A stretch of DNA of 6,060 bases from Bacteroidales bacterium (GCA_029934165.1 JAOZMU010000228.1:1-6060), one strand, 5' to 3'. Shown: positions 1 to 5,720, counted from the stretch's first letter. The notes: a model not told the origin generated them from the sequence alone. A program made the numbers and translations.

Positions 1-110
1 ACAAATACTTAAAAGTAAAAGGATTACAAAAAGACCTTCGGATTTAAGGTATTGAGTAAAATGAAAAAAATAACTTAGTCCAATAAATTTTGTAATATGG
101 ATATTATCAG

Positions 111-185
111 GCGTAAGCAAAATTATTAATTATTAATTATTAATTATTAATTTTCCATTACTTACAAAAGTTCTTACGCTTTTTA
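111..185 (+). terminator. Long-loop inverted repeat with T-run, possible terminator
   Basis: GCGTAAG at 111-117 is perfectly complementary to CTTACGC at 173-179, and a T-run (180-184) follows on the plus strand. The stem is only 7 bp and the loop is 55 nt, filled mostly by the AATTATT array, so this is not a classical intrinsic terminator. It could end a plus-strand transcript arriving from the left. The loop is very AT-rich and could fold on itself. Confidence 0.3.
121..152. repeat. Heptanucleotide tandem repeat (AATTATT)n
   Basis: Four perfect copies of AATTATT run from 121 to 148, followed by a partial copy AATT to 152. It is a simple-sequence array that could vary in copy number by slippage. 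It sits centrally in the loop of the surrounding GCGTAAG/CTTACGC inverted repeat and about 135 bp beyond the stop codon of the TAXI gene, so it is not placed to phase-vary any visible gene. Confidence 0.85.
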
Positions 186-223
186 TTAACATAAGTTGTT
201 AATTCACAGCTTAAACGTTTCAT

Positions 224-282
224 AAAAAATAGGTCTTAGACATTACATTAGGTTTAATTGCCTAACATAAAGATTAAAACCT
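224..282 (-). terminator. Possible terminator of the TAXI protein gene
   Basis: Read on the minus strand just after the stop codon at 287, AGGTTTTAAT (282-273) can pair with ATTAAACCT (258-250) with one bulged base. A run of T lies further on (229-224). The stem is AT-rich and the T-run is some 20 bases away from it, so the call is weak. Confidence 0.3.
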
Positions 283-286
283 ACGG

Positions 287-1213
287 CTATCGACGCTTAT
301 AAACATATTTCACGCCGTCATAAATAGGAAAATCTATTTCGCTAAAATCGAAATCAACTTCTTTCCAAATTTCATGTCCTTTTTTTCGGAGTTTTATCCT
401 ATTCTTATAAATTTTCTTCATCGTTGCTAAGGTTGCATTATGCTCCTCCTCGTTTTCGCGAGCTATGTTTTTCACTAACAACGACATAACAGAAAAAGTG
501 GACACATCGTAATCTGCCCAAGGATAGGTGCCAGCGGGAATAAATGCGGCTTGATAAATAGCAACATTATTATCGTTTTCGGTAAAATAAATGTCGCGCA
601 AAACATCTTCCGGAATTTCCAAAAATTTAATCTTCGAGGCATAGCTTTCGTCAAGTTTCATTAACACATTGACAGGCATTGCTCCTACAAAGACGACAGC
701 ATCGACTTTTCCTGCTTGCAATTCTACAAGGCTTTCCTCGAATGCTGTGTAAACATCTGTCCATTTGAGCCGACCAATTTTCTTAACAATATTTGCGGTT
801 ACAAAGCTGCCCTGTTTGCGCGAACCAATAGCTACACGTTTCTTTTTCAGGTCTTTGAACCGTGCAATATCGTCATCGTTACGAATTAATATATGAATTA
901 CTTCGCGACCGAGTGGCAGTAGAACTCTTACGTCTTTGAGCGTATTTACATCTTGCTCTTCATCTATGTATTTTTGATAAAGCAATACATCGTTTTGCAC
1001 AAATGCCATACGTACATCTGTTCGTTTCAACATCTGCTGAAAATTTGCAATACTACCGCCTGTTGTTTCGATTATTATCGTGGAATCCAGCGCCTTAATA
1101 TCTTTGGCAATTTGTTGATAAGGTCCATTTTCGATGCCAGATAAAACTACGTCTTGTGTTTGCCCGTGTCCAAATGCAAATAAAAATAGTAGGAATAGTG
1201 TTAGGGTCTTCAT
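287..1213 (-). CDS. TAXI family TRAP-type solute-binding protein, periplasmic
   Basis: This 308-residue protein looks like a TAXI-type periplasmic substrate-binding protein, the class that delivers small carboxylates such as glutamate or 2-oxoglutarate to TRAP transporters. The actual ligand cannot be read from the sequence. Residues 1-19 form a signal peptide without a lipobox cysteine, so a soluble periplasmic protein is expected. Family features visible are TGGS at 51-54, FVQND at 71-75, the RVAIGSRKQGS stretch at 126-136, and GTYPW at 228-232. The usual C-terminal HPGA-like motif appears altered, as FPIYDGVKYVY at 295-305. Length fits the family (about 310-330). No DctQ/DctM or fused TRAP permease gene lies in the window, so it is an orphan here. 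A terminator-like hairpin separates it from the upstream permease gene, so it probably has its own promoter, although no clear TAnnTTTG element was found. Family assignment is fairly secure, role less so. Confidence 0.8.
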   Translation of the reverse strand: MKTLTLFLLFLFAFGHGQTQDVVLSGIENGPYQQIAKDIKALDSTIIIETTGGSIANFQQMLKRTDVRMAFVQNDVLLYQKYIDEEQDVNTLKDVRVLLPLGREVIHILIRNDDDIARFKDLKKKRVAIGSRKQGSFVTANIVKKIGRLKWTDVYTAFEESLVELQAGKVDAVVFVGAMPVNVLMKLDESYASKIKFLEIPEDVLRDIYFTENDNNVAIYQAAFIPAGTYPWADYDVSTFSVMSLLVKNIARENEEEHNATLATMKKIYKNRIKLRKKGHEIWKEVDFDFSEIDFPIYDGVKYVYKRR

Positions 1214-1241
1214 CTTTTTTTAAGTTTTTGGTGGTTAATGT

Positions 1242-1257
1242 ACATTAAGCTAAATGT
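1242..1257. promoter_or_regulatory. Near-palindrome upstream of TAXI gene, possible operator
   Basis: ACATTAAGCTAAATGT is a 16-bp dyad centred on AGCT with 14 of 16 positions symmetric. It lies 29-44 bases upstream of the start codon of the TAXI gene, where a regulator could act. A different AGCT-centred palindrome lies upstream of the permease gene. No regulator is identified, and AT-rich palindromes occur by chance. Confidence 0.25.
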
Positions 1258-1315
1258 CATCTTTTTTTTAGATAAAACCAATTTATTATAACAAAAAACC
1301 CCGAAATATTATTAC

Positions 1316-1344
1316 TGTCGGTGTGGCTTGAGGCTACACCGACA
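1316..1344 (-). terminator. Intrinsic terminator of the APC permease gene
   Basis: A 12-bp stem pairs TGTCGGTGTGGC (1316-1327) with GCTACACCGACA (1333-1344) around a 5-nt loop, with one G-T pair. It starts 11 bases after the permease stop codon. On the minus strand it is followed, after about 20 bases, by a run of T (complement of the A-run at 1292-1297). It is the strongest hairpin in the window. Because the T-run is displaced, it may also serve to stabilise the 3' end. Confidence 0.7.
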
Positions 1345-1355
1345 ATAAATTATTT

Positions 1356-2693
1356 CTACGAAACTATATTTTGCTGTTGTTTTTTGTTTGCAAACCGATA
1401 AACTATAAGTCCAGACAAAGTTGTTATCAAGCCAGCTATTGATTCTTCGGGACGGAAAATAACGCCATAAATAGCTAACCATAAACCAATTAAGATAAAT
1501 ATTATTGGCACAACAGGATATCCAAATGTTTTGTAAGGACGTTTGACGTTGGGGTGTGTTTTTCGGTAAACAAGTACGCCAATAACCGTAAAGAGTGTAA
1601 AAAGATTAAGTGTAAATCCGATGTAGGTAATAACTTGCTCGAAAGTGGCTGTTACAACATAAACCAATGAAATCATGCTCTGGATTATTATGGCTCGTTG
1701 CGGAATATCTTTTTTGGTTTTGGTTGAGAACCACTTGAAAAACGAATAATCTTCGCCGATGACTTGGGTTACGCGTGGTCCGGTGATAATCATCGAACTA
1801 ACAGACGAGAGCAGCAACACGGCGATAATCATTCCCATGATATTTCCGATGCCTGTACCCCAAATTTTGTTCGCAAAAATATAGCCAATTTCGAGCTGCC
1901 CTGCCATTTCTGGAATCGGAATTACGAGCATGAAAACATAATTTAAAAGGACGTAAAGCACTGTTACTATTGATGTTCCGAGTATCAAACTAAGCGGAAT
2001 ATTGCGTTGCGGATTTTCTATTTCGCCAGCAATGTAGGCTGCTGCGTTCCAGCCTGAGTATGAATAGGATACGAAATATAACGAAATAGCAAATGCAGGG
2101 CTCATCATATCCGAAATTGCATTATCATCGAGCGCGAAATCGGCAATCGAAGCGTCTCCGTAAATAAAGCCTATTGCAACTAAGACAATAACTATCAATA
2201 TTTTAAGTGTAGTAAAAATATTCTGAAAGGCAGCTCCAGCTTTTTTATCTATGGCGTGCATAGCCGTGAGTAGAATTATTACTACGGCTGCAATTATTTT
2301 TGAAGGATGCTCTCCAAGAAAGCCCGGTAAAACTTCTGTAAGATTCAAGCTCACAGACATATACATGCCAAGCCCCATTGAGGCGGCAGCAACAGGAGCA
2401 GCAAAACCAACAAGAAAAGAGACCCAACCAGCGAGAAATCCAAATCCGGGGTGATAGATTTTTGACAAATAGAAATATTCTCCCCCTGACCGAGGCATTG
2501 TTGCGCCAAGTTCGGCGTAAGACAATGCTCCAAAAAGAGCAGCAACGCCTCCCAAAAGCCAAAGAGCGACAATTGCGAAACCCGAATTTATGTCTGCAAC
2601 CTGAAAGCCAAGGCTAGTAAACACGCCTGTTCCAATCATATTTGCTACAACGAGAGAAACGGCGGTGTATAGACCAAATTTTTTTGTTTTCAT
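1356..2693 (-). CDS. APC superfamily amino acid permease
   Basis: This 445-residue integral membrane protein is an amino acid-polyamine-organocation (APC) transporter, probably an importer or exchanger of amino acids in the inner membrane. Its length and about 12 hydrophobic segments fit the family. The unwound first helix carries GTGVF at 21-25, which binds the substrate backbone in this fold. The conserved YAELG at 59-63 and PRSGGEY at 67-73 follow. SYSGWNAAAY at 211-220 marks the sixth helix, and EIENPQRNIP at 224-233 the loop after it. RPYKTFGYPVVP at 385-396 is the usual motif near the C-terminus. It is closest in appearance to the LAT/SteT/AdiC-type subgroup, but substrate cannot be inferred. 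The start is well supported because ATG is followed at once by the conserved N-terminal region (KFGLYTAVSLVVANMIG). It is a single gene with a terminator downstream and a promoter-like element upstream. Confidence 0.92.
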   Translation of the reverse strand: MKTKKFGLYTAVSLVVANMIGTGVFTSLGFQVADINSGFAIVALWLLGGVAALFGALSYAELGATMPRSGGEYFYLSKIYHPGFGFLAGWVSFLVGFAAPVAAASMGLGMYMSVSLNLTEVLPGFLGEHPSKIIAAVVIILLTAMHAIDKKAGAAFQNIFTTLKILIVIVLVAIGFIYGDASIADFALDDNAISDMMSPAFAISLYFVSYSYSGWNAAAYIAGEIENPQRNIPLSLILGTSIVTVLYVLLNYVFMLVIPIPEMAGQLEIGYIFANKIWGTGIGNIMGMIIAVLLLSSVSSMIITGPRVTQVIGEDYSFFKWFSTKTKKDIPQRAIIIQSMISLVYVVTATFEQVITYIGFTLNLFTLFTVIGVLVYRKTHPNVKRPYKTFGYPVVPIIFILIGLWLAIYGVIFRPEESIAGLITTLSGLIVYRFANKKQQQNIVS

Positions 2694-2703
2694 TATTTAT
2701 TTT

Positions 2704-2717
2704 TTTAAAGCTTTAAA
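2704..2717. promoter_or_regulatory. Perfect 14-bp palindrome in permease 5' region
   Basis: TTTAAAGCTTTAAA is a perfect palindrome 11-24 bases upstream of the permease start codon, downstream of the candidate -7 element, so it would lie in the 5' untranslated region. It could be an operator or a chance AT-rich dyad. Confidence 0.3.
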
Positions 2718-2731
2718 CTACACTCAGTTAC

Positions 2732-2739
2732 CAAAAATA
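2732..2739 (-). promoter_or_regulatory. Candidate -7 element for the APC permease gene
   Basis: On the minus strand this reads TATTTTTG, a full match to the Bacteroidota -7 consensus TAnnTTTG. It would give a 5' untranslated region of about 30 bases. The -33 region at the expected 19-nt spacing reads TAGG instead of TTTG, so only half of the promoter is well matched. An ACCAA/TTGGT inverted repeat (2730-2734, 2740-2744) overlaps the element. Confidence 0.45.
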
Positions 2740-2760
2740 TTGGTGGTATTTTGAAACCCC

Positions 2761-2809
2761 TAAAATAACAAAAACGCAAAGAAATGACTAATTGCCATCA
2801 ACTTTGCGT
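2761..2809 (-). terminator. Intrinsic terminator of the NlpC/P60 gene
   Basis: ACGCAAAG at 2774-2781 is perfectly complementary to CTTTGCGT at 2802-2809. On the minus strand the hairpin is followed immediately by TTTTTGTTATTTT (2773-2761). It begins 27 bases after the stop codon at 2836. The 20-nt loop is long but can form three further pairs. Orientation and T-tract fit termination of the NlpC/P60 gene. Confidence 0.7.
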
Positions 2810-2835
2810 CTGAAATTTCTTGAAATATCGGTTTT

Positions 2836-3642
2836 TTATATCACAACTCGCCTTGATTTAATATATCGTAAACGATAATAGTCAGAATTTAAGGACGTTA
2901 AGATTACACCGCGACGACAACTTGCGTGAATAAAAAATACTTCGCCATTTTTTACTTCCGAAACAGTTGCCACGTGTCCGATGCGCGAACTACGCGAATT
3001 GCGACCTTTGAAGAAAAGAATATCGCCTTTTTTTAAATCCTTTTTCTGGACTGCCACGCCACAACGCGACATCGAATTGGCATTTCCAGGAAGTTTGTAA
3101 CCAATTTGCTTGAAGATGGTAACTGTGAGCCACAAACAGTCGAATCCACGTTCTGATTTTCCACCCCAACGATAAACTGTTCCCAAAAATCTCATCGAAG
3201 CGGAAAGCATTGCGTCTATGCGTTTAGTGGCAGGAAGGGACAAAAATGAGCTATCCAAGCAAGCTATTTGCTTGTGAATTGTTTTTGCCTGATATGCCGA
3301 AAAACCTCTCGATTTCAACGCTCGACGGTTTTTCTTTGTTCCGATTGCTGCAAGTTTCTTTGTTCCCGCACGAAATCCCTCCGTAGTATTACGAAACATA
3401 AAGGGAGTTGTGTCGTTTGTGAGAATGTTTGTAAAATCCTGATTGTAAAAATTGGCATTGATAACGGAGTAAACATAATTTTTCGGAACAAAATCGTAGT
3501 TTACAGAAGTTGGATTTACGACATTAAATACTGGAATATTTAAGTGCTCGTTTTTTTGTTTCTCGCCCTTATGTATTGTAGCTGAGACAAATAGAACGAA
3601 AGAAAGAATAAAAATAAAAGGGTAAAATTGTTGCTTTTTCAT
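2836..3642 (-). CDS. NlpC/P60 family cell-wall peptidase-like protein, exported
   Basis: The C-terminal part (about 145-262) of this 268-residue protein is an NlpC/P60 domain, the fold of cysteine endopeptidases that cleave peptidoglycan stem peptides. Visible landmarks are YRWGG at 157-161, the candidate nucleophile C169 in GFDCLWLT, GDILFF at 206-211, H223 in IGHVAT and H239 in FIHAS, giving the expected Cys-His-His set. The nucleophile motif is odd: most members read DCSGL, here DCLWL, so Ser and Gly are replaced by Leu and Trp. Activity is therefore uncertain. Residues 7-22 form a signal peptide or membrane anchor without lipobox cysteine, placing the domain in the periplasm or at the envelope. 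Residues 25-145 are an unrecognised N-terminal region with a very basic stretch at 91-112. The gene stands alone, with a promoter-like element upstream and a terminator downstream. Confidence 0.82.
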   Translation of the reverse strand: MKKQQFYPFIFILSFVLFVSATIHKGEKQKNEHLNIPVFNVVNPTSVNYDFVPKNYVYSVINANFYNQDFTNILTNDTTPFMFRNTTEGFRAGTKKLAAIGTKKNRRALKSRGFSAYQAKTIHKQIACLDSSFLSLPATKRIDAMLSASMRFLGTVYRWGGKSERGFDCLWLTVTIFKQIGYKLPGNANSMSRCGVAVQKKDLKKGDILFFKGRNSRSSRIGHVATVSEVKNGEVFFIHASCRRGVILTSLNSDYYRLRYIKSRRVVI

Positions 3643-3670
3643 AGAAAATGTCTATAATTAGTTGAAAACA

Positions 3671-3701
3671 CAAGTATAAAACAATTATTTGAAACCGCAA
3701 C
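3671..3701 (-). promoter_or_regulatory. Candidate promoter of the NlpC/P60 gene
   Basis: On the minus strand, GTTG (3701-3698), a 19-nt spacer and TATACTTG (3678-3671) match the Bacteroidota TTTG-N19-TAnnTTTG pattern with one mismatch in each element. The start codon lies about 30 bases further on. A dyad fills the spacer (separate entry). Confidence 0.5.
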
Positions 3702-3710
3702 ATAATTGTT
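3680..3710. promoter_or_regulatory. 9-bp inverted repeat overlapping the NlpC/P60 promoter
   Basis: AACAATTAT (3680-3688) and ATAATTGTT (3702-3710) are perfectly complementary with a 13-nt gap. One half lies in the spacer next to the -7 element and the other just beyond the -33 element. That placement suits a repressor operator. It could also be a weak hairpin after the upstream gene, but no T-run adjoins it. No regulator gene is nearby. Confidence 0.35.
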
Positions 3711-3765
3711 ATATTTTACATAGATGGATAAGCTATTAAACTTATTGCTATGTGTCATTATTCCC

Positions 3766-3794
3766 ACAAAAATAAAATACTAACTCATGTTAGT
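3766..3794 (-). terminator. Terminator-like hairpin overlapping a stop codon
   Basis: On the minus strand ACTAAC, a 4-nt loop and GTTAGT (3794-3779) form a 6-bp stem followed directly by TATTTTATTTTTG. The TAA stop codon of the zinc-ribbon gene (3790-3792) lies inside the stem. The stem is short and AT-rich, but the T-tract and position fit an intrinsic terminator of that gene. Confidence 0.5.
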
Positions 3795-4416
3795 TCTTGT
3801 TTTTACGCACGTGATAGCTAACAGTTTTGTTAGAATATTTCGTAATATTTCCCGGAATTACGGGCGTATAATTCTTGATTTTTTGATTACAATAAGGACA
3901 CGTAATTTCATAAATAGAAATTGATTTTCCGCAAGCACTACATAATTTTTCGTTTTCTGCAAGCTCCGATTTTGTTTCAATTTGCTCGAAGTTTTCAAAA
4001 GACGGAAAGTTTAAAATCGTCCGCCTAACAATTGAGCTGACATAAGCAGCATTTATAAAGTAGGTTATTGCTGCTATTATTCCGGAAAAAAGCAAAAAAG
4101 CATCAAAAGAAAACTCGGAAAAAAAAGCGGTAAAAACCACCAACAAAAGAATTATTTTCAGCAACTCTGAGATTTGGATACGATAAAATAGCTCCAACTC
4201 AACACCAATATTAATATTAATTTCGACTTCATAAAGGAATTTTAAGAGTGCATCGTTAGATTTGTAAACAACAGTTTTATCTATTCTTTCGACAGACTTA
4301 ACTCCTTGTCTTGTCGATAAATACGATTCAAAATCGTTGAGCAACTCTTCATCAGTAGTTTTATAATCTTGTTCGCCGAAGCGTATTTTTCCGGATAATG
4401 TATAAGGAAAAGACAT
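3790..4416 (-). CDS. Two-helix membrane protein with C-terminal zinc ribbon, unknown function
   Basis: I do not recognise a named family. The 208-residue protein has a charged N-terminal part (1-84) with mixed alpha/beta character, two hydrophobic segments at about 85-100 and 105-126, then a cytosol-type linker and a zinc ribbon: C159-x2-C162, ten residues, C173-x2-C176 (CSACGK and CPYCNQ). The tail (180-208) is basic and ends in RKNKN. It is probably an inner-membrane protein with both ends on the same side. The frame is open upstream to 4512, but that start would lie inside the preceding gene and the extra residues would be encoded across its terminator hairpin. The ATG at 4416, giving MSFPYTLSGKIRFGEQ, is preferred. 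No promoter is evident in the 64 bp before it, so it may depend on read-through from the secreted-protein gene. Existence is likely, function unknown. Confidence 0.65.
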   Translation of the reverse strand: MSFPYTLSGKIRFGEQDYKTTDEELLNDFESYLSTRQGVKSVERIDKTVVYKSNDALLKFLYEVEININIGVELELFYRIQISELLKIILLLVVFTAFFSEFSFDAFLLFSGIIAAITYFINAAYVSSIVRRTILNFPSFENFEQIETKSELAENEKLCSACGKSISIYEITCPYCNQKIKNYTPVIPGNITKYSNKTVSYHVRKNKN

Positions 4417-4432
4417 AATAAAAGGGTTAAAA

Positions 4433-4462
4433 CGAAAAAGGCTGCCCATTTGGACAGCCTTT
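4433..4462 (-). terminator. Intrinsic terminator of the secreted-protein gene
   Basis: AAAGGCTGTCC and GGGCAGCCTTT form an 11-bp stem with a 4-nt loop (4437-4447 with 4452-4462). One position is G-U on the minus strand but a C-A mismatch on the plus strand, which argues that the minus-strand RNA is the functional one. T-rich sequence (CCTTTTTCG) follows. It starts 18 bases after the stop codon at 4481 and lies only 20 bases before the preferred start of the next gene. Confidence 0.75.
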
Positions 4463-4480
4463 ATTTTCCATCGAAATGAA

Positions 4481-5290
4481 TTATTTTTTCTTGTATTTGA
4501 ACGATTCGGCATCGTAATTTATAAAGAACTTACCTTCTTCAAATTTTGACATATTAATTGTCGTATTAGAACCTTCGGCAACTAAATTTCCAAATTTGTC
4601 ATAAACCTGAAAGCTGGTTTCTTTTGAAAAGGTTATTTCATCGCCTTTTTTGTTTGTTATTTCAACAGGCTCTTCTTTAATCTTGTAGCTTGTTTCCAAA
4701 GACGAACGAGATTTGCCTTTATAGTCCACCTGGCGAACACGATATTTGTTGATGCCTGTGTGAGGTTTGATGTTTATTGGTTTGTTTTTAATATCGAAAG
4801 TGTAACTTTGTGGAGGCGAAGGTAGCCCACTACCTGGCGTTCGACCGATAACTAACCAACGTTCCCAACGATATTGCTCAACAATATAATCTAATTTGCC
4901 TTGCTCGTCTTGTGTAGACCAGTTTAAAACACCCTCTGGACTAACAAAAATCTCGGTAATAGTAAAAGTACTTAGTGGTTGCAAAACGTTTTGGTTCACA
5001 ATTTTCGGACGGCAATCATCGCTATGAGTAATAACAACATTTACTTTATCGCCAACTTTTAGCGAATACATTGATAAATCAATCTCGAAAGCACTCGAAG
5101 AAATCACTGTCTTAGCAGATTCTCCGTTTACTGTTATTCCAGAAATGCAATATCCTTCGCCATCTGGTGAGAACGGATTTTGCACATAAACACTTGTCCC
5201 TTGATAATAGCCATCAACTTTAATTTCGCCTGCATAAGCACCGAAAAGAACTGATGAAACCATTATGATTGAAAGTAATAGCTTTTTCAT
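4481..5290 (-). CDS. Secreted protein with Fn3-like segment and T9SS-type C-terminal tail
   Basis: This 269-residue protein begins with a signal peptide (1-20, cut probably after AYA). Residues 22-105 form an unrecognised beta-rich domain with two cysteines, C48 and C93, that may be a disulfide. Residues 108-205 resemble the fibronectin-III-like segment common in Bacteroidota secreted proteins, with LNWST at 122-126, YIVEQYRW at 135-142 and INKYRVRQVDYKGK at 180-193. The last 43 residues (QVYDKFGNLV, then INMSKFEEGKFFINY, ending FKYKKK) look like a type A type IX secretion sorting domain, with the usual GxY replaced by GKF. If so, it is exported across the outer membrane and the tail is removed. 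Its function is not known. The start follows a full-match promoter with about 40 bases of leader. A terminator hairpin follows the gene. Confidence 0.75.
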   Translation of the reverse strand: MKKLLLSIIMVSSVLFGAYAGEIKVDGYYQGTSVYVQNPFSPDGEGYCISGITVNGESAKTVISSSAFEIDLSMYSLKVGDKVNVVITHSDDCRPKIVNQNVLQPLSTFTITEIFVSPEGVLNWSTQDEQGKLDYIVEQYRWERWLVIGRTPGSGLPSPPQSYTFDIKNKPINIKPHTGINKYRVRQVDYKGKSRSSLETSYKIKEEPVEITNKKGDEITFSKETSFQVYDKFGNLVAEGSNTTINMSKFEEGKFFINYDAESFKYKKK

Positions 5291-5331
5291 TTTCTGTATT
5301 GTTTTAGTTAATTATTAGTTGTTTTGAAATA

Positions 5332-5362
5332 CAAATTTAGCATCAAATTTTCAGAAATCAAA
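5332..5362 (-). promoter_or_regulatory. Bacteroidota-type promoter of the secreted-protein gene
   Basis: On the minus strand, TTTG (5362-5359), a spacer of exactly 19 nt, and TAAATTTG (5339-5332) match the primary sigma consensus TTTG-N19-TAnnTTTG completely. The start codon of the secreted-protein gene is about 40 bases downstream. It is the best promoter in the window and a main support for the phylum assignment. Confidence 0.75.
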
Positions 5363-5720
5363 ACTCCCCTCCAAAAAATACGCTTCAAATTATATTTTTT
5401 TGATTATAATAAATAGGTGTGTAAAAATATTTGACATATTATTATTGCTATTAGCTTGAATATCAACACAATACACTTTCCCTGATTATACTATGTGTTT
5501 GATAGTCCTTACATAACAGTGTTGGTATGATTATCAAATAGTTACAGTGCTGTTTTGAAATAAACAAAATCAAATTTTACTTAATAATCAAGCGATTAAA
5601 AAGTAAATTTCTACATATTTTCATCGACCAACACTATTTTGTGTGGACTATCAAATTATTTATTCCCCGAAAGTTGTTAATTTCTAATTTATTAAAATAC
5701 ATAGTTTTTATTTATATTTT
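5363..5720. other. Intergenic region with long inverted repeat, no gene
   Basis: No supportable reading frame occurs between the promoter of the secreted-protein gene and the palindrome at 5721. The DNA is about three quarters A+T. TATCAA-type motifs recur at 5461, 5532 and 5649, with an inverted copy (TTTGATAG) at 5498. The main structure is the imperfect inverted repeat 5498-5655, listed separately. Confidence 0.6.
5498..5655. repeat. Imperfect inverted repeat with 29-nt arms
   Basis: Arm 5498-5526 is complementary to 5627-5655 at 25 of 29 positions without gaps. The outer 11 bases pair perfectly (TTTGATAGTCC with GGACTATCAAA), then a 9-nt stretch pairs at 5 of 9, then 9 bases pair perfectly (AGTGTTGGT with ACCAACACT). 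After a 2-nt bulge, ATGA (5527-5530) can also pair with TCAT (5621-5624). About 90 AT-rich bases lie between the arms and contain no gene. No clear target-site duplication flanks it. It may be a structured RNA, a miniature transposable element, or the remains of one. Confidence 0.7.

Larger units (their letters stand above)
1..286. other. Intergenic region, no supported gene
   Basis: No convincing coding region is visible. A plus-strand frame from position 3 is open to a TAA at 45-47 (about 14 codons) and could be the tail of a gene lying to the left, but that is too short to call. The stretch contains a small inverted repeat (ACCTT at 34-38, AAGGT at 46-50), an AATTATT tandem array, and two larger inverted repeats listed separately. 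It would be a convergent intergenic region if a plus-strand gene does end near 47, because the next gene ends at 287 on the minus strand. Confidence 0.6.

Noticed and set aside
121..152. CRISPR-like array
   Set aside because: The units are 7 bp and contiguous without spacers, so it is a simple tandem repeat.
161..223. A 21-codon minus-strand frame (MKRLSCELTTYVNKK...)
   Set aside because: Very short, with no promoter or conserved feature. It lies in a region better explained by intergenic repeats.
953..2617. Open frames on the plus strand and in other minus frames overlapping the TAXI and permease genes (for example 953-1144, 1764-1946, 2251-2617)
   Set aside because: They lie inside two clearly recognisable genes and give no family-like sequence, so they are shadow frames.
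3268..3543. A 91-codon plus-strand frame opposite the NlpC/P60 gene
   Set aside because: It is fully inside the antisense of the NlpC/P60 gene and its translation resembles no protein. It reflects the base composition of the opposite strand.
4417..4512. N-terminal extension of the zinc-ribbon protein to an ATG at 4512
   Set aside because: It would overlap the secreted-protein gene and be encoded across its terminator hairpin. The extra 32 residues show no domain or signal peptide.
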